A program made the position numbers and the translations under genes. Shown in pieces: positions 10,213 to 19,527 of a stretch of 57,863 nucleotides of DNA. The notes beneath the pieces were generated by a model that saw only the letters and a list, made by a program, of their open reading frames with translations, had not been told where the DNA came from and did no database searches. Source of the DNA: Bordetella parapertussis (GTDB lineage: Bacteria; Pseudomonadota; Gammaproteobacteria; Burkholderiales; Burkholderiaceae_B); the NCBI GenBank assembly GCA_945895265.1, contig CAMDEF010000021.1, positions 1 to 57,863 on the forward strand, in the 5' to 3' direction. The stretch's first letter is position 1. Each line of letters starts with the position of its first letter.

Positions 10213-11823
10213 ATGAGTATTCAAACTGAAGTCGCGCGACGCCGAACGTTCGCCATCATTTCTCACCCCGATGCCGGTAAAACGACGCTCACCGAAAAGC
10301 TACTGCTTTTTGCGGGTGCGATCCAGATCGCCGGTAGCGTCAAAGCACGCAAGGCCTCGCGCCACGCGTCGTCAGACTGGATGGAAATCGAAAAACAACG
10401 CGGCATCTCGGTCGCTTCATCAGTCATGCAAATGGAGTACCGCGATTGCGTGATTAATCTGCTTGATACCCCGGGCCACCAAGATTTTTCTGAAGACACC
10501 TATCGTGTACTCACCGCGGTTGACGCGGCACTGATGGTGATTGATGCGGCCAACGGCGTCGAACCGCAAACAATCCGTTTGCTGCAGGTCTGTCGCGCCC
10601 GTAATACCCCCATCATCACCTTCATTAACAAGATGGATCGCGAAGTCCGCGAACCGCTTGAACTATTATCCGAAATCGAACAACATATTGGCATGGATGC
10701 TGTGCCGTTTTCGTGGCCCGTCGGCATGGGCAAGGCCTTTGGCGGCGTGTTTGATATCCAACGCGATCGCATGCGTTTGTTTAAGTCCGGACAAGAGCGT
10801 CGCAACGATACGGGTGACGACTTTATCGACGGGCTCGACAACCCAGAAATCGCCAAACGCTTTGGCAGCTCTTTTGAGCAAGCCAAAGGCGAGATCGAAC
10901 TCATCCAAGCGGCAGCGCCTACCTTTGATCCTGCCGCCTTTTTAGCGGGCAAGCAAACACCTGTATTTTTTGGTTCTGCAATTAATAATTTTGGCGTGCA
11001 AGAAGTACTCGACGCCCTCGTGGATCAGGCACCACCACCGGGTTCGCGTCAGGCGCTTGAGCGCGTGGTGCACCCCGAAGAGCCCAAGTTCACCGGCGTT
11101 GTCTTTAAAGTGCAGGCCAACATGGATCCGGCTCATCGCGACCGGGTGGCTTTTGTACGCGTCAGCTCGGGCAAGTTTGACCGCGGTATGCGGCTTAAAG
11201 TATCGCGCAACAATAAAGAGATTCGCCCCAATAACGTGGTGTCATTTTTATCGCAACGCCGCGAGCTCGTTGACGAGGCCTACGCAGGTGATGTGATTGG
11301 CATCCCTAATCATGGCATTTTGCACCTGGGTGATGTCTTAACCGAAGGCGAGGCTTTGCACTTTACGGGTTTGCCATTTTTCGCCCCCGAGCTTTTTCAG
11401 GCAGTCGAAACCAAAGACCCCTTGCGTACCAAACAACTGCGTACCGGGCTTTTGCAACTTGGCGAAGAGGGTGCAATTCAGGTGTTCAGGCCGTTGGTGG
11501 CAGGAGGCGCGCTGCTACTGGGTGCGGTTGGCCAGCTGCAGTTTGAAGTCGTTGCCCATCGCCTGCAGGCTGAGTACGGCGCCGAAGCGCGACTGATGCC
11601 TTCGCGCTACAACATGGCGCGCTGGGTCACCGCCGAAGACCCGAAAGAGCTGCGCAAATTCATCGATGCTAACGTCTCAAACATCGCCTATGATGTCGTC
11701 GAAGCACCGGCGTTTTTAGTGAGCTCCACCGCTCAGTTACGCGTCGCCGAAGAGCGCTACCCGGCGATTCGTTTTCACGCCATGCGCGAGCATGGCGGTC
11801 AAGTGTTTGCCGATAAAGTTTAA
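10213..11823 (+). CDS. prfC: Peptide chain release factor 3
   Basis: A 536-residue translational GTPase of the RF3 family, which removes RF1/RF2 from the ribosome after peptide release. The G domain shows G1 'SHPDAGKTTLTEK', G2 region 'RGISVASSV', G3 'DTPGHQDF' and G4 'NKMDR'. Domains II and III follow with 'VGQLQFEVVAHRLQAEYGAEARL', a motif shared by RF3 proteins. Length is close to the ~529 residues of the enterobacterial enzyme. The gene stands alone between rhlE and a small anchored protein, with 23 bases to the latter. No strong ribosome site is seen before the ATG. Confidence 0.97.
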   Translation: MSIQTEVARRRTFAIISHPDAGKTTLTEKLLLFAGAIQIAGSVKARKASRHASSDWMEIEKQRGISVASSVMQMEYRDCVINLLDTPGHQDFSEDTYRVLTAVDAALMVIDAANGVEPQTIRLLQVCRARNTPIITFINKMDREVREPLELLSEIEQHIGMDAVPFSWPVGMGKAFGGVFDIQRDRMRLFKSGQERRNDTGDDFIDGLDNPEIAKRFGSSFEQAKGEIELIQAAAPTFDPAAFLAGKQTPVFFGSAINNFGVQEVLDALVDQAPPPGSRQALERVVHPEEPKFTGVVFKVQANMDPAHRDRVAFVRVSSGKFDRGMRLKVSRNNKEIRPNNVVSFLSQRRELVDEAYAGDVIGIPNHGILHLGDVLTEGEALHFTGLPFFAPELFQAVETKDPLRTKQLRTGLLQLGEEGAIQVFRPLVAGGALLLGAVGQLQFEVVAHRLQAEYGAEARLMPSRYNMARWVTAEDPKELRKFIDANVSNIAYDVVEAPAFLVSSTAQLRVAEERYPAIRFHAMREHGGQVFADKV

Positions 11824-11846
11824 TCCTCGCCCCTCAGAGATCCCTT

Positions 11847-12497
11847 ATGTCCTGGCGTGTCTTAATTGTCTTTTTAGTGCTTGCCGCGGTTGCCTCATGG
11901 CAGGGCGGCGTGCAATTAGGCAATTGGCTGGTGACGCGCGCACCCGATACCGTTGCCTCGGTAGCCGACAAAGACAACAAGATCTTAAAGTTCGACGCTC
12001 TCGGTCGTCCAATCACCGCCCAACCACCGCAGCCTCGTATTGATGGCACCTTAGGCGTACCGCGCGAACTCGATCCAATTGAGTGGGCGATTGAAGCCGT
12101 TACAGCCGAGGACTTTGAAACGGATCCGAACCGCATGAAAGTTGAGGGTGACGATGATGATGACGAGGGCACAGCCAGCGAAGGTTCAGAAACCGCAGAC
12201 GCCAGACGCTTAGCGCGAAATGCGAAAGAACGCTCTGACAACCCAGCAAACTCGGCGGGCACTTCAGACTCTGCAAGACGACCCGCTGCGCCGCCGGTAC
12301 CGCCTGGCATTAGCGTGACAGTGATTTCATGGCAGCAATCACTCAAACAAGAGCTTGACCAATGCGCCAAGCTAGGGTTTTTTCAACGCCCGACCTGCTC
12401 ACAAAATGCGCGCAACAAATACTGCGCGTCAAACGACGCTTGGGGCAAAACCGCCGACTGCCCCGCGCGTCAAAACGAACAGCTGATCGGCAACTAA
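11847..12497 (+). CDS. Membrane-anchored protein of unknown function
   Basis: A 216-residue protein that I do not recognise. Residues ~4-22 form a hydrophobic segment ('WRVLIVFLVLAAVASW') that should anchor it in the inner membrane or act as an uncleaved signal. The middle (roughly 95-150) is low in complexity: an acidic run 'EGDDDDDEG' is followed by Ser/Ala/Arg/Pro-rich sequence, probably disordered. The C-terminal ~60 residues carry four cysteines ('DQCAKLGFF...TCSQNARNKYCASND...DCPARQNE'), consistent with a small oxidised periplasmic domain. It follows prfC by 23 bases and its stop overlaps the stop of the converging rpoN gene. Probably lineage-specific. Confidence 0.75.
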   Translation: MSWRVLIVFLVLAAVASWQGGVQLGNWLVTRAPDTVASVADKDNKILKFDALGRPITAQPPQPRIDGTLGVPRELDPIEWAIEAVTAEDFETDPNRMKVEGDDDDDEGTASEGSETADARRLARNAKERSDNPANSAGTSDSARRPAAPPVPPGISVTVISWQQSLKQELDQCAKLGFFQRPTCSQNARNKYCASNDAWGKTADCPARQNEQLIGN

Positions 12498-14017
12498 CGT
12501 GCGCCCGCCTGCGACTTTCGCAGTGGCGCCGTCGGAATACGCAACAGTTCTCGATATTTAGCCACCGTACGCCGCGCAATCGTGATGCCATCTTGGTCAA
12601 GCAAACTCACAAGCTGACTATCCGACAGCGGCTTTTTGCGATCTTCGCTAGTAATCAATAGTTGAATGCGTGTTTGTACCGCGGTTGCCGACGTAGCCTC
12701 TTTGCCCTCGGTAGTGAGCCCCGTGCTAAAGAATCGCTTGAGTTCAACCGTCCCGTGCGGCGTCAACATAAATTTTTGCGTGGTGGCTCGCGAAATCGTC
12801 GACTCATGCATGCCAATCTCAGCAGCGACGTCTTTAAGAGTCAGTGGCCGGACTGCCCCCCAACCACTTGAAAAAAACGCTTGCTGATGAGCAACGATCA
12901 CCTGCGACACTTTCAATATCGTTTCAAACCGCTGCGCCACATTTCGAATCAGCCAACGCGCCTCTTGCAACTGCCCATGCAGCGCCGTATGCGCGCCGCT
13001 ACGCGGGCTGCCTAACGCTTCGGCATACATTGCATTGACCCTGAGCTTGGGCATGACAGACTCATTGAGTGATACCACCCAGCCCCTGCGGGTTTTTCGA
13101 ACCAACACATCGGGCACAGCAAAGTCTGCAGCGGGTATGTTCCAGGCACTCGCCGGCCGAGGATTCAGTTTTACGATCAACGCATGCGCGCGATTAAGCA
13201 TCTCGGCGTCGCATTGCAGTGACTCACGTAGCTTGAGCATATTGCCGGTTGCTAACACCGCCAGATGGTGCTGGCACACCGTACGCGTCAAGGCAACTAG
13301 CGCTGGGTCTTGCAACGCTTCAAGTCGCTTGGGGTCGCCGAACTGAAGCTGTAAGTCTAAGCACTCACCCAGATCGCGGGCACCCACACCTGGCGGATCG
13401 AACGACTGCAGCATTTTTAAGGCGCAACGAAAATCGTCTTCGTCCAGGCCGAGCTCTGGGTTCATCCAGCTGGCAATTTCGTCCAGTGGCGATGCTAAAA
13501 ACCCATCATCATTAAGCTCATCAATCAACAATTCGACAATCGCCGCATCGCGCTTGCTTAAACGCGTCAGGCCTAACTGTTCAAGCAAATACTCTCGCAA
13601 GTTACTTTCGCGAGCTGCCTCGGGACGGTCGGTGAAGTCATCGTCGCGCGAACCACGTGATTCTGACGAAAATTCGCTTCGGTCGCGTTCGGGCTCACGC
13701 TCTGAGGCTGGGGCGTAATCGGTATTGGCCTCGGGTGTTGCGTCCTGACCACGATCGGCACTGCTTTGGGTCGAGTCAAATTCTGCGCTCTCTTGCCCGA
13801 CCCGTAAACTCGCCGCCGCGCCTCCTGGCTCGTACAATGGCGTGCCCTCTTGCTCTAAGAGGGGGTTTTCAGCCAAAGCCCGCGCAACTTCGGCCTCAAG
13901 ATCCAGCGTCGAAAGCTGCAGCAGCTTGATCGACTGTTGCAGCGCGGGGGTCAGAGTCAACTGTTGACCCTGACGAAGCTCGAGAAAATTGCGACTCATA
14001 GGTACAATATTTTGCAT
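12494..14017 (-). CDS. rpoN: RNA polymerase sigma-54 factor
   Basis: A ~507-residue RpoN. The N-terminal glutamine/leucine-rich activator-interaction region is 'LRQGQQLTLTPALQQSIKLLQLSTLDLEAEV'. A long acidic linker rich in Glu/Asp/Ser (about residues 60-130) follows. Then come the core-binding domain, the helix-turn-helix 'HESTISRATTQKFMLTPHGTVELKRFFS' and the C-terminal RpoN box 'ARRTVAKYRE', all intact. It recognises -24/-12 promoters and needs AAA+ activators. The start at 14017 (MQNIVPMSRN) has AGG about ten bases upstream; ATG 13999 is an alternative. Oddly, it is not beside lptB, hpf or ptsN, its usual neighbours, and its 5' end abuts or overlaps the divergent gene at 14016. Confidence 0.93.
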   Translation of the reverse strand: MQNIVPMSRNFLELRQGQQLTLTPALQQSIKLLQLSTLDLEAEVARALAENPLLEQEGTPLYEPGGAAASLRVGQESAEFDSTQSSADRGQDATPEANTDYAPASEREPERDRSEFSSESRGSRDDDFTDRPEAARESNLREYLLEQLGLTRLSKRDAAIVELLIDELNDDGFLASPLDEIASWMNPELGLDEDDFRCALKMLQSFDPPGVGARDLGECLDLQLQFGDPKRLEALQDPALVALTRTVCQHHLAVLATGNMLKLRESLQCDAEMLNRAHALIVKLNPRPASAWNIPAADFAVPDVLVRKTRRGWVVSLNESVMPKLRVNAMYAEALGSPRSGAHTALHGQLQEARWLIRNVAQRFETILKVSQVIVAHQQAFFSSGWGAVRPLTLKDVAAEIGMHESTISRATTQKFMLTPHGTVELKRFFSTGLTTEGKEATSATAVQTRIQLLITSEDRKKPLSDSQLVSLLDQDGITIARRTVAKYRELLRIPTAPLRKSQAGAR

Positions 14018-14663
14018 GATGAATCGACCTAGCACCACTTCGCAACACAAAGACACCCCTTTACTGGGCAGCATCCTGTTGCGGTTGGCACTACCGCGCC
14101 TGTTGACGCGGATAGTCGTCATTCTAGCGGCTATCGCCTTAGTCATTTATTGCGCGCAACGTATTATGCAGTCGGGTAAAGCTTGGCTTGATTTTGCGCT
14201 CAAACTGACGGGGCTGTCTGAGATTCTTGGCAAGACCGTCATCGACTTTGTCATTCAGTATCAAAAGTATTTTTGGTGGTTTGTGATTCTGATCTTGATC
14301 TTGATCACGGTCAGCTGTCTGATCAGTTACTTACGCAGCAGCCTAAAGCGTGGTCGTGCAGCGCTCGTGCCGCTCGGTGATGTGCGCAAGCTCTGCGCTC
14401 AACTCAGCCCGGAAGGCCTGGATATTTTGAATTGGGTCTGGAAAGATCAGACTCAGCCTGTGACTGTTGGGATTTTACAAACCGTACTCAGCCAGCGCAC
14501 CAGCGGGCGGGCACGCAAACTAGCCTTAGCGCGGGCGCAGCAGCTCGAACTCCAGTCTGCCCTGCAAAGCCGGCCGGTTAACACCCCGACCACGGCTGTC
14601 CCAACACTCGATTTGCCGCCCGCCAACGCGGCTGGTCAGCGCGAACCCACAATGCTTGCCTAG
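14016..14663 (+). CDS. Two-helix inner membrane protein of unknown function
   Basis: About 215 residues; not recognised. Two hydrophobic segments are clear: one around residues 28-50 ('LLTRIVVILAAIALVIYCAQ') and one around 85-105 ('WWFVILILILITVSCLISYL'). The soluble C-terminal half has an Arg/Lys-rich stretch directly after the second helix, which suggests a cytoplasmic C-terminus. It contains 'LSPEGLDILNWVWKDQTQPVTVGILQ', which may be a small helical domain. Two adjacent ATG codons (14016 and 14019) are possible starts. They overlap the divergent rpoN start, so the promoter of each gene must lie within the other's coding sequence unless rpoN starts at 13999. Confidence 0.7.
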   Translation: MMNRPSTTSQHKDTPLLGSILLRLALPRLLTRIVVILAAIALVIYCAQRIMQSGKAWLDFALKLTGLSEILGKTVIDFVIQYQKYFWWFVILILILITVSCLISYLRSSLKRGRAALVPLGDVRKLCAQLSPEGLDILNWVWKDQTQPVTVGILQTVLSQRTSGRARKLALARAQQLELQSALQSRPVNTPTTAVPTLDLPPANAAGQREPTMLA

Positions 14664-14765
14664 CCTGCTCAATCACTGGTCAAGTTCTGCTCCAACATTG
14701 CTCAAGCGCCACGTAAGCGCCCGCCGCGCTTGCGTTTCAAGCCAATTTATGTTCGACTAGAGGGT

Positions 14766-14906
14766 ATGAACACGCTTGCCACAGGCTTCGCCTGCCCTCA
14801 AACACACTGCTCGGCCAATTTAGGTCGCGGTTTGGTCGTGTCTGGCAACCGTGCTGGTGCTCTAGGGCTGCTATCGCTACTACTAGCGATCGGTTGCCGG
14901 GCCTAG
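14766..14906 (+). CDS. Leucine-rich leader peptide of leuA (LeuL-like)
   Basis: A 46-codon frame from ATG 14766 to TAG 14904-14906, preceded by a GAGGG ribosome-site-like run set unusually close to the ATG. Its C-terminal end reads ALGLLSLLLAIGCRA: six leucine codons among eight (residues 33-40), five of them CTA and one CTG. CTA is a rarely used leucine codon in the surrounding genes, judged by eye. Clustering of rare codons for the end-product amino acid directly upstream of its biosynthetic gene is the hallmark of ribosome-mediated attenuation. The stop codon lies within the downstream hairpin region. No homology was tested; the assignment rests on codon content, position ahead of leuA and the paired RNA elements around it. 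Confidence 0.7.
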   Translation: MNTLATGFACPQTHCSANLGRGLVVSGNRAGALGLLSLLLAIGCRA

Positions 14907-14937
14907 TGCCCGTGGCAGTCCGGCAACCAACCGCCAC
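14844..14937 (+). promoter_or_regulatory. leuA attenuator: mutually exclusive RNA stems
   Basis: Segment A (14844-14851, GGCAACCG) lies before the leucine codons. Segment B (14891-14900, CGGTTGCCGG) lies just after them, and segment C (14920-14928, CCGGCAACC) lies further on. A can pair with B over 8 bp, and B with C over 9 bp, but not both. C overlaps a weaker alternative stem GTGGC/GCCAC (14912-14916 with 14933-14937). A ribosome stalled on the leucine codons would mask A and favour B:C. No hairpin sits directly against the T-run at 14962-14966, so the terminating structure itself is unresolved. The rest of the 391-base gap before leuA holds a further hairpin at 14984-14998 and one at 14715-14731. 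Confidence 0.6.
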
Positions 14938-15055
14938 CCCAGCTATAGCCTTCCTCAAAAATTTTTAGATTTAATCCAAACCCTGGCGTGTTACGCCATC
15001 GATGAGCCCAGGTCGTACGTACCGTCTCATCGCTTAAACAGATTTAAGGTTAATC

Positions 15056-16726
15056 ATGCTTTCGAATCCCGCCACAAAATACATCCCGTTCAAGCCCTTC
15101 GAACGCGATTTTTCAGAGCGCACCTGGCCTACTAAAAAGATCACTCACCCACCGATCTGGATGAGCACCGACCTGCGTGATGGCAATCAGTCGCTCATCG
15201 AACCGATGAGTGTTGAGCGCAAGCTGCGGTTTTTTGAAATGCTGGTCAAAATTGGCTTTAAAGAAATTGAGGTTGGGTTTCCGTCGGCCTCGCAAACTGA
15301 CTTTGACTTTGTCCGTAAGCTGGTTGACGACAAGCTCATCCCAGATGATGTCACCATCATCGCCCTGACCCAAGCCCGGCCCGAACTCATCGAGCGCACT
15401 GTTGAATCTGCTGCTGGCGCCAAGCGTGCCATGATCCACCTCTATAACGCTTGCGCGCCCGGCTTTCGTCGCATCGTCTTCAACATGAACCGCCAAGAGG
15501 TCAAGCAAGTTGCCATCGAAGGCACGCAGTGCGTCATGGACTGCATGGCCAAGCACCCTGAAACACAGTGGCTGTACGAATATTCTCCTGAGGTCTTCAG
15601 TACGACTGAGCCAGACTTTGCGCTTGAGGTTTGCAATGCAGTCACCGCCCTGTACAAGCCCACCCCACAGAAAAAAATTATCTATAACTTGCCCGCCACG
15701 ATTGAGGCGACAACGCCCAACATGTATGCCGATCAAATCGAATACATGCATAACAATCTGCATCAGCGTGATTCAGTGATTGTCAGTTTGCATCCGCACA
15801 ACGATCGCGGCACCGCGGTCGCAGCGGCCGAGTTAGGCTTGATGGCTGGCGCAGATCGCGTCGAAGGTTGTTTGTTTGGTAACGGCGAGCGTACCGGTAA
15901 CGTTGATTTAGTAACCCTGGCCTTAAACCTGTATACCCAAGGCATTCATCCCGGCCTTGATTTTTCAGATATCGACGAAGTGCGTCGCTGCGTTGAGTTT
16001 TGCAATCAGTTGCCGGTGCACCCACGTCATCCGTATGCCGGCGACTTAGTGTTCACGGCCTTTTCGGGTTCGCACCAAGATGCCATCAAAAAAGGCTTCG
16101 CGGTGCAAAAGGCCGATGCCATTTGGGAAGTCCCTTACTTGCCGATCGACCCTGCCGATCTGGGGCGTAGCTACGACGCCGTGATTCGCGTCAACAGCCA
16201 ATCGGGTAAAGGCGGCGTGTCTTACCTGCTTGAACAAGAGCATGGTTTAGCCTTGCCACGACGGTTACAAATTGAGTTCAGCCGCGCCATTCAACGCGTC
16301 ACCGATGAAACCGGTCGCGAAGTCACCGCTGAGGCTGTCTACACAATTTTTAATACCGAATACCTGACACAAACCGAGCCCTGGAAACTCATCAAGCACA
16401 GCATTACTGGCGACCCAAGTGCCGCCGAAGGTAAGCTCTTTACGATTGAAGCCGAATTTGAAGTGAATGGCGTACGCCGTGTACTGAAAGGCGCGGGCGA
16501 TGGTGCGATATCTGCGTTTGTGGATTGCCTAGGGATACCTGTTCGTATTATGGATTATCACGAACATGCGATTGGTATCGGCACAGATACACGCGCCGCT
16601 TGCTATGTTGAAGCACGTATCGAAGAAGGTGCCACCGGGTTTGGGGTGGGCATTGACCGCGATATCGTCACAGCGTCTTTCAAGGCGGTGCTAAGTGGCT
16701 TAAACCGGCATATTAAATCCAGCTAA
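15056..16726 (+). CDS. leuA: 2-isopropylmalate synthase
   Basis: A 556-residue long-form 2-isopropylmalate synthase. It condenses 2-oxoisovalerate with acetyl-CoA in the first committed step of leucine synthesis. The TIM-barrel part shows '[14 protein letters not shown]', metal-binding '[11 protein letters not shown]' and '[11 protein letters not shown]'. The C-terminal ~120 residues form the leucine-sensing LeuA dimer domain ('[14 protein letters not shown]'). AAGG lies about nine bases before the ATG. The gene stands alone, with no leuBCD alongside. Control by leucine probably has two levels: feedback on the protein, and the leader-peptide attenuator at 14766-14937. Confidence 0.97.
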   Translation: MLSNPATKYIPFKPFERDFSERTWPTKKITHPPIWMSTDLRDGNQSLIEPMSVERKLRFFEMLVKIGFKEIEVGFPSASQTDFDFVRKLVDDKLIPDDVTIIALTQARPELIERTVESAAGAKRAMIHLYNACAPGFRRIVFNMNRQEVKQVAIEGTQCVMDCMAKHPETQWLYEYSPEVFSTTEPDFALEVCNAVTALYKPTPQKKIIYNLPATIEATTPNMYADQIEYMHNNLHQRDSVIVSLHPHNDRGTAVAAAELGLMAGADRVEGCLFGNGERTGNVDLVTLALNLYTQGIHPGLDFSDIDEVRRCVEFCNQLPVHPRHPYAGDLVFTAFSGSHQDAIKKGFAVQKADAIWEVPYLPIDPADLGRSYDAVIRVNSQSGKGGVSYLLEQEHGLALPRRLQIEFSRAIQRVTDETGREVTAEAVYTIFNTEYLTQTEPWKLIKHSITGDPSAAEGKLFTIEAEFEVNGVRRVLKGAGDGAISAFVDCLGIPVRIMDYHEHAIGIGTDTRAACYVEARIEEGATGFGVGIDRDIVTASFKAVLSGLNRHIKSS

Positions 16727-16840
16727 GGTTGCCACATAGTTGGCCCCTCAGGTCAACTGTTCTGATTTTGAAATGAAGCGAGCGGATTTTGAAAGACGCT
16801 CGTGACCTGACTTTTCATACTGAAACTTAATTGCTCGGTC

Positions 16841-16859
16841 TGCTCACCAAAAGTGAGCA
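16841..16859. promoter_or_regulatory. Inverted repeat upstream of the ABC importer operon
   Basis: TGCTCAC and GTGAGCA form a perfect 7-bp inverted repeat around a five-base CAAAA centre, 44 bases before the first importer gene. It may be a repressor operator; as RNA it would form a hairpin, but no T-run follows. A direct repeat of GTTCA lies between it and the gene. Confidence 0.35.
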
Positions 16860-16902
16860 AACCTAGCGTTCAGCGTTCAACGTACTGAAAAGAGGGTTTC
16901 CC

Positions 16903-18519
16903 ATGACGACCACGATTATCCATTCTTTTAAACGCGCGCTTGCCTCGCTGCTACTGCTGACTGGCACGTTGTTGGGGTACCCCGTCCAAGCACAAAGCGC
17001 CGCGGACATTGACAGCGGCACACTCAAATTTGTCTTGTCACCCGAACCACCGTTTTTGTTAACCGCCATCAACACCGCCCTACAGATGGGGATGGTGACC
17101 TCAAAGGTGATGGAAGGCTTACTGTACCTCGACAACGAACTCAAGCCGCAACCTCTCTTGGCTCAAGCTTGGGACATCAGCCCAGATGGGCTGACCTATA
17201 CTTTTAAGCTCCGTCCAAACGTTAAGTGGCATGATGGCCAGCCATTTACCTCGGCAGATGTTAGCTACACAATTCTTGAGGTGCTTAAAAAGGTTCATCC
17301 GCGTGGGCGCTCGGCTTTCGCAAAAGTCACGGCTGTCGAAACACCTGATCCTCTCACTGCCGTGATTAAACTTAGCCAACCGGCACCTCCTATGCTGACA
17401 GCTCTGGCCTCTAGCTACGAGTCACCCATGGTGCCTAAACATCTCTTCGCTGGCACAGACCCCTCTGCCAACCCCTACATCAGTAAACCAGTGGGAACAG
17501 GCCCCTTCGTATTCAAGGAGTGGAAAAAAGGCGACTACATCTTGCTAGAGAAAAATGCAGACTACTGGCAACCAGGTAAGCCAAGCCTACAGCGCATCGT
17601 GTTCAGAATCATCAGTGATGCCTCGGCGCGCGCAGCGAGCTTTGAAACAGGCGAAGGTCATATTGGTGGGCTCAGCCCCATACCACTGACCGATATGCCA
17701 CGTATCGCGAAAAATCCCGCACTCAGTATTGAAACGCGCGGATACGCTTACATGTCGCCCTACATGCTGATGGAAGTCAATCTGCGCAAACCGCCTCTTA
17801 ACGACGTACGAGTACGACAGGCCATCGCACATGCAATTGATCGCACACGGATGACCCAAGTTGTTTGGCTTGGTTATGGTCAACCGGCGGTCAGTCCAAT
17901 TCCCTCGCAGGTCACGACCTTTCACTCAACCGACCTTCCCAAGTATGAGTTCAATATTGATAAGGCAAAAAAGCTGCTTGATGATGCAGGCTTAAAGCCT
18001 GGCGCAAACGGTATGCGGTTCAAAATCACTCACGACTTTATTCCCTTTGGATCTGAGTATCAGCGCACCGGAGAATTCATCAAGCAACAACTCAATCGCG
18101 TGGGCATTGATGTTGAACTACGCAGTCAAGATCTACCGTCGTTCCTTCGTCGCGCCTACACCGAATACGATTTTGATACGACTAGCCTCTACTACGGTGC
18201 CTTTGCCGATCCCACCCAAGGGGTACAGCGACTTTACTGGTCAAAAGCCATTCAAAAAGGTGTCGTCTTTACAAACAACACCGGCTATAACAGCCCCGAA
18301 ATGGATCGGCTACTGGAAGGCGCACAAGGAGAAAACGATCCGGTAAAACGAAAGGCTCTCTATCTAGACATGCAACGTCTTGCGATGACCGATCTACCCG
18401 TGATCCCTCTGATGGAAACTCGCTTCCTCACCATTTCGAGCTCGAAATTAAAAAATCACACAGTCAGTGCTGACGGGATCATCGGTGGAAACTTCGCTGA
18501 TGCTTACTTCGAAAAATAA
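16903..18519 (+). CDS. ABC importer substrate-binding protein, family 5 (Dpp/Opp type)
   Basis: A 538-residue periplasmic binding protein of the peptide/nickel family 5. A Sec signal peptide spans the first ~30 residues (Lys/Arg, then 'LASLLLLTGTLLGYPVQAQSA'), with likely cleavage after AQ-A. Family features include 'VMEGLLYLDNELKPQPLLAQAWDISPDGLTYTFKLRPNVKWHDG' and 'PVGTGPFVFKEWKKGDYI'. It delivers substrate to the permeases and ATPases encoded directly behind it (12 bases to the next ATG). Substrates of this family range from di- and oligopeptides to glutathione, opines and nickel chelates. The operon's GST-like gene makes a glutathione-related or aromatic-conjugate ligand possible, but the sequence does not prove it. 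The start follows an AGAGGG ribosome site. Confidence 0.93.
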   Translation: MTTTIIHSFKRALASLLLLTGTLLGYPVQAQSAADIDSGTLKFVLSPEPPFLLTAINTALQMGMVTSKVMEGLLYLDNELKPQPLLAQAWDISPDGLTYTFKLRPNVKWHDGQPFTSADVSYTILEVLKKVHPRGRSAFAKVTAVETPDPLTAVIKLSQPAPPMLTALASSYESPMVPKHLFAGTDPSANPYISKPVGTGPFVFKEWKKGDYILLEKNADYWQPGKPSLQRIVFRIISDASARAASFETGEGHIGGLSPIPLTDMPRIAKNPALSIETRGYAYMSPYMLMEVNLRKPPLNDVRVRQAIAHAIDRTRMTQVVWLGYGQPAVSPIPSQVTTFHSTDLPKYEFNIDKAKKLLDDAGLKPGANGMRFKITHDFIPFGSEYQRTGEFIKQQLNRVGIDVELRSQDLPSFLRRAYTEYDFDTTSLYYGAFADPTQGVQRLYWSKAIQKGVVFTNNTGYNSPEMDRLLEGAQGENDPVKRKALYLDMQRLAMTDLPVIPLMETRFLTISSSKLKNHTVSADGIIGGNFADAYFEK

Positions 18520-18531
18520 TTGAAGCGGGTT

Positions 18532-19527
18532 ATGCAGCTACCAAAATTGCGCAGTCCAACGCTTCGTTTGCTTTGGCGGCGCCTGCTAAGAGCGATTCCA
18601 CTTTTACTGGCGGTCGTCATCTGCAACTTCATTTTATTGAAGCTAGCACCTGGCGATGCTGCCGAGGTGCTAGCCGGAGAAGCCGCCGCGAGCAGCCTTG
18701 AGTATCTGACAGAATTACGCATACGCTTTGGACTCGATCAACCGGTTTACCTGCAGCTTTGGCACTATCTCGTCAAACTCATGACCTTAGATTTAGGATT
18801 TTCGTTTCGCCATAACCAATCTGTACTGTCGTTAATTCTTGATCGCCTACCCGCAACCTTGCTATTGATGCTTTCGGGCATCACGCTTGCGGTCGTTGTA
18901 GGCGCATGTCTAGGGGTTCTCGCTGCGCAACGCGTCAATCGCCTTCGCGACAACATCATCTCTGTTTTTGCCATTCTTTCTTTTTCGATTCCAGTGTTCT
19001 GGTTAGGGCTGATGTTAATTGTCGTTTTCTCAGTGCACCTTGGCTGGTTTCCCTCGGGCGGTATGCAAACCGTCGCCAGCGGCAAGCAAGGGTTCGCTCA
19101 CATTCTGGATGTCTTACATCACTTGGTGATGCCTGTCACAACGCTCGGTCTGTTCTATGTCGCGTTATATACGCGCGTCATGCGCGCATCGATGCTTGAG
19201 GTATTCAATCAAGACTATGTCACAACAGCTCGCGCAAAGGGCCTAGGAGAGCGACGCATCATCCTACGCCATGTTTTTCGCAACGCCTTGCTGCCCTTAG
19301 TCACGTTAATTGGCGTGCAGTTTGGCACGTTACTCGGGGGCTCTGTTCTCGTTGAAACCGTTTTTTCTTGGCCGGGCTTAGGCAGGCTTGCCTTCGAAGC
19401 AGTATTTCAACGCGACTTGAATCTATTACTTGGAATCTTATTAATGTGCTCCGTTTTAGTGATGATCTCTAACGTCTTAGTTGATCTGGCGTACGCACAG
19501 CTCGACCCGCGGATTCGGATCCGATGA
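18532..19527 (+). CDS. ABC importer permease, DppB type
   Basis: A 331-residue inner-membrane permease with about six transmembrane segments. After a basic N-terminus comes 'IPLLLAVVICNFILLKLAPGDAAEVLAGE', characteristic of DppB/OppB proteins. The EAA loop that contacts the ATPases is seen as 'YVTTARAKGLGERRIILRHVFRNALLPLVTLIG'. The ATG at 18532 is chosen; a TTG at 18520, directly after the preceding stop, is the alternative. It overlaps the next gene by four bases (ATGA), so the two permeases are translationally coupled. Confidence 0.93.
   Translation: MQLPKLRSPTLRLLWRRLLRAIPLLLAVVICNFILLKLAPGDAAEVLAGEAAASSLEYLTELRIRFGLDQPVYLQLWHYLVKLMTLDLGFSFRHNQSVLSLILDRLPATLLLMLSGITLAVVVGACLGVLAAQRVNRLRDNIISVFAILSFSIPVFWLGLMLIVVFSVHLGWFPSGGMQTVASGKQGFAHILDVLHHLVMPVTTLGLFYVALYTRVMRASMLEVFNQDYVTTARAKGLGERRIILRHVFRNALLPLVTLIGVQFGTLLGGSVLVETVFSWPGLGRLAFEAVFQRDLNLLLGILLMCSVLVMISNVLVDLAYAQLDPRIRIR

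Noticed and set aside
14737..14958. Reverse frame of 73 codons in the leuA leader
   Set aside because: It runs antisense to the Leu-rich leader peptide and the competing stems, which explain this interval better; no recognisable protein features.
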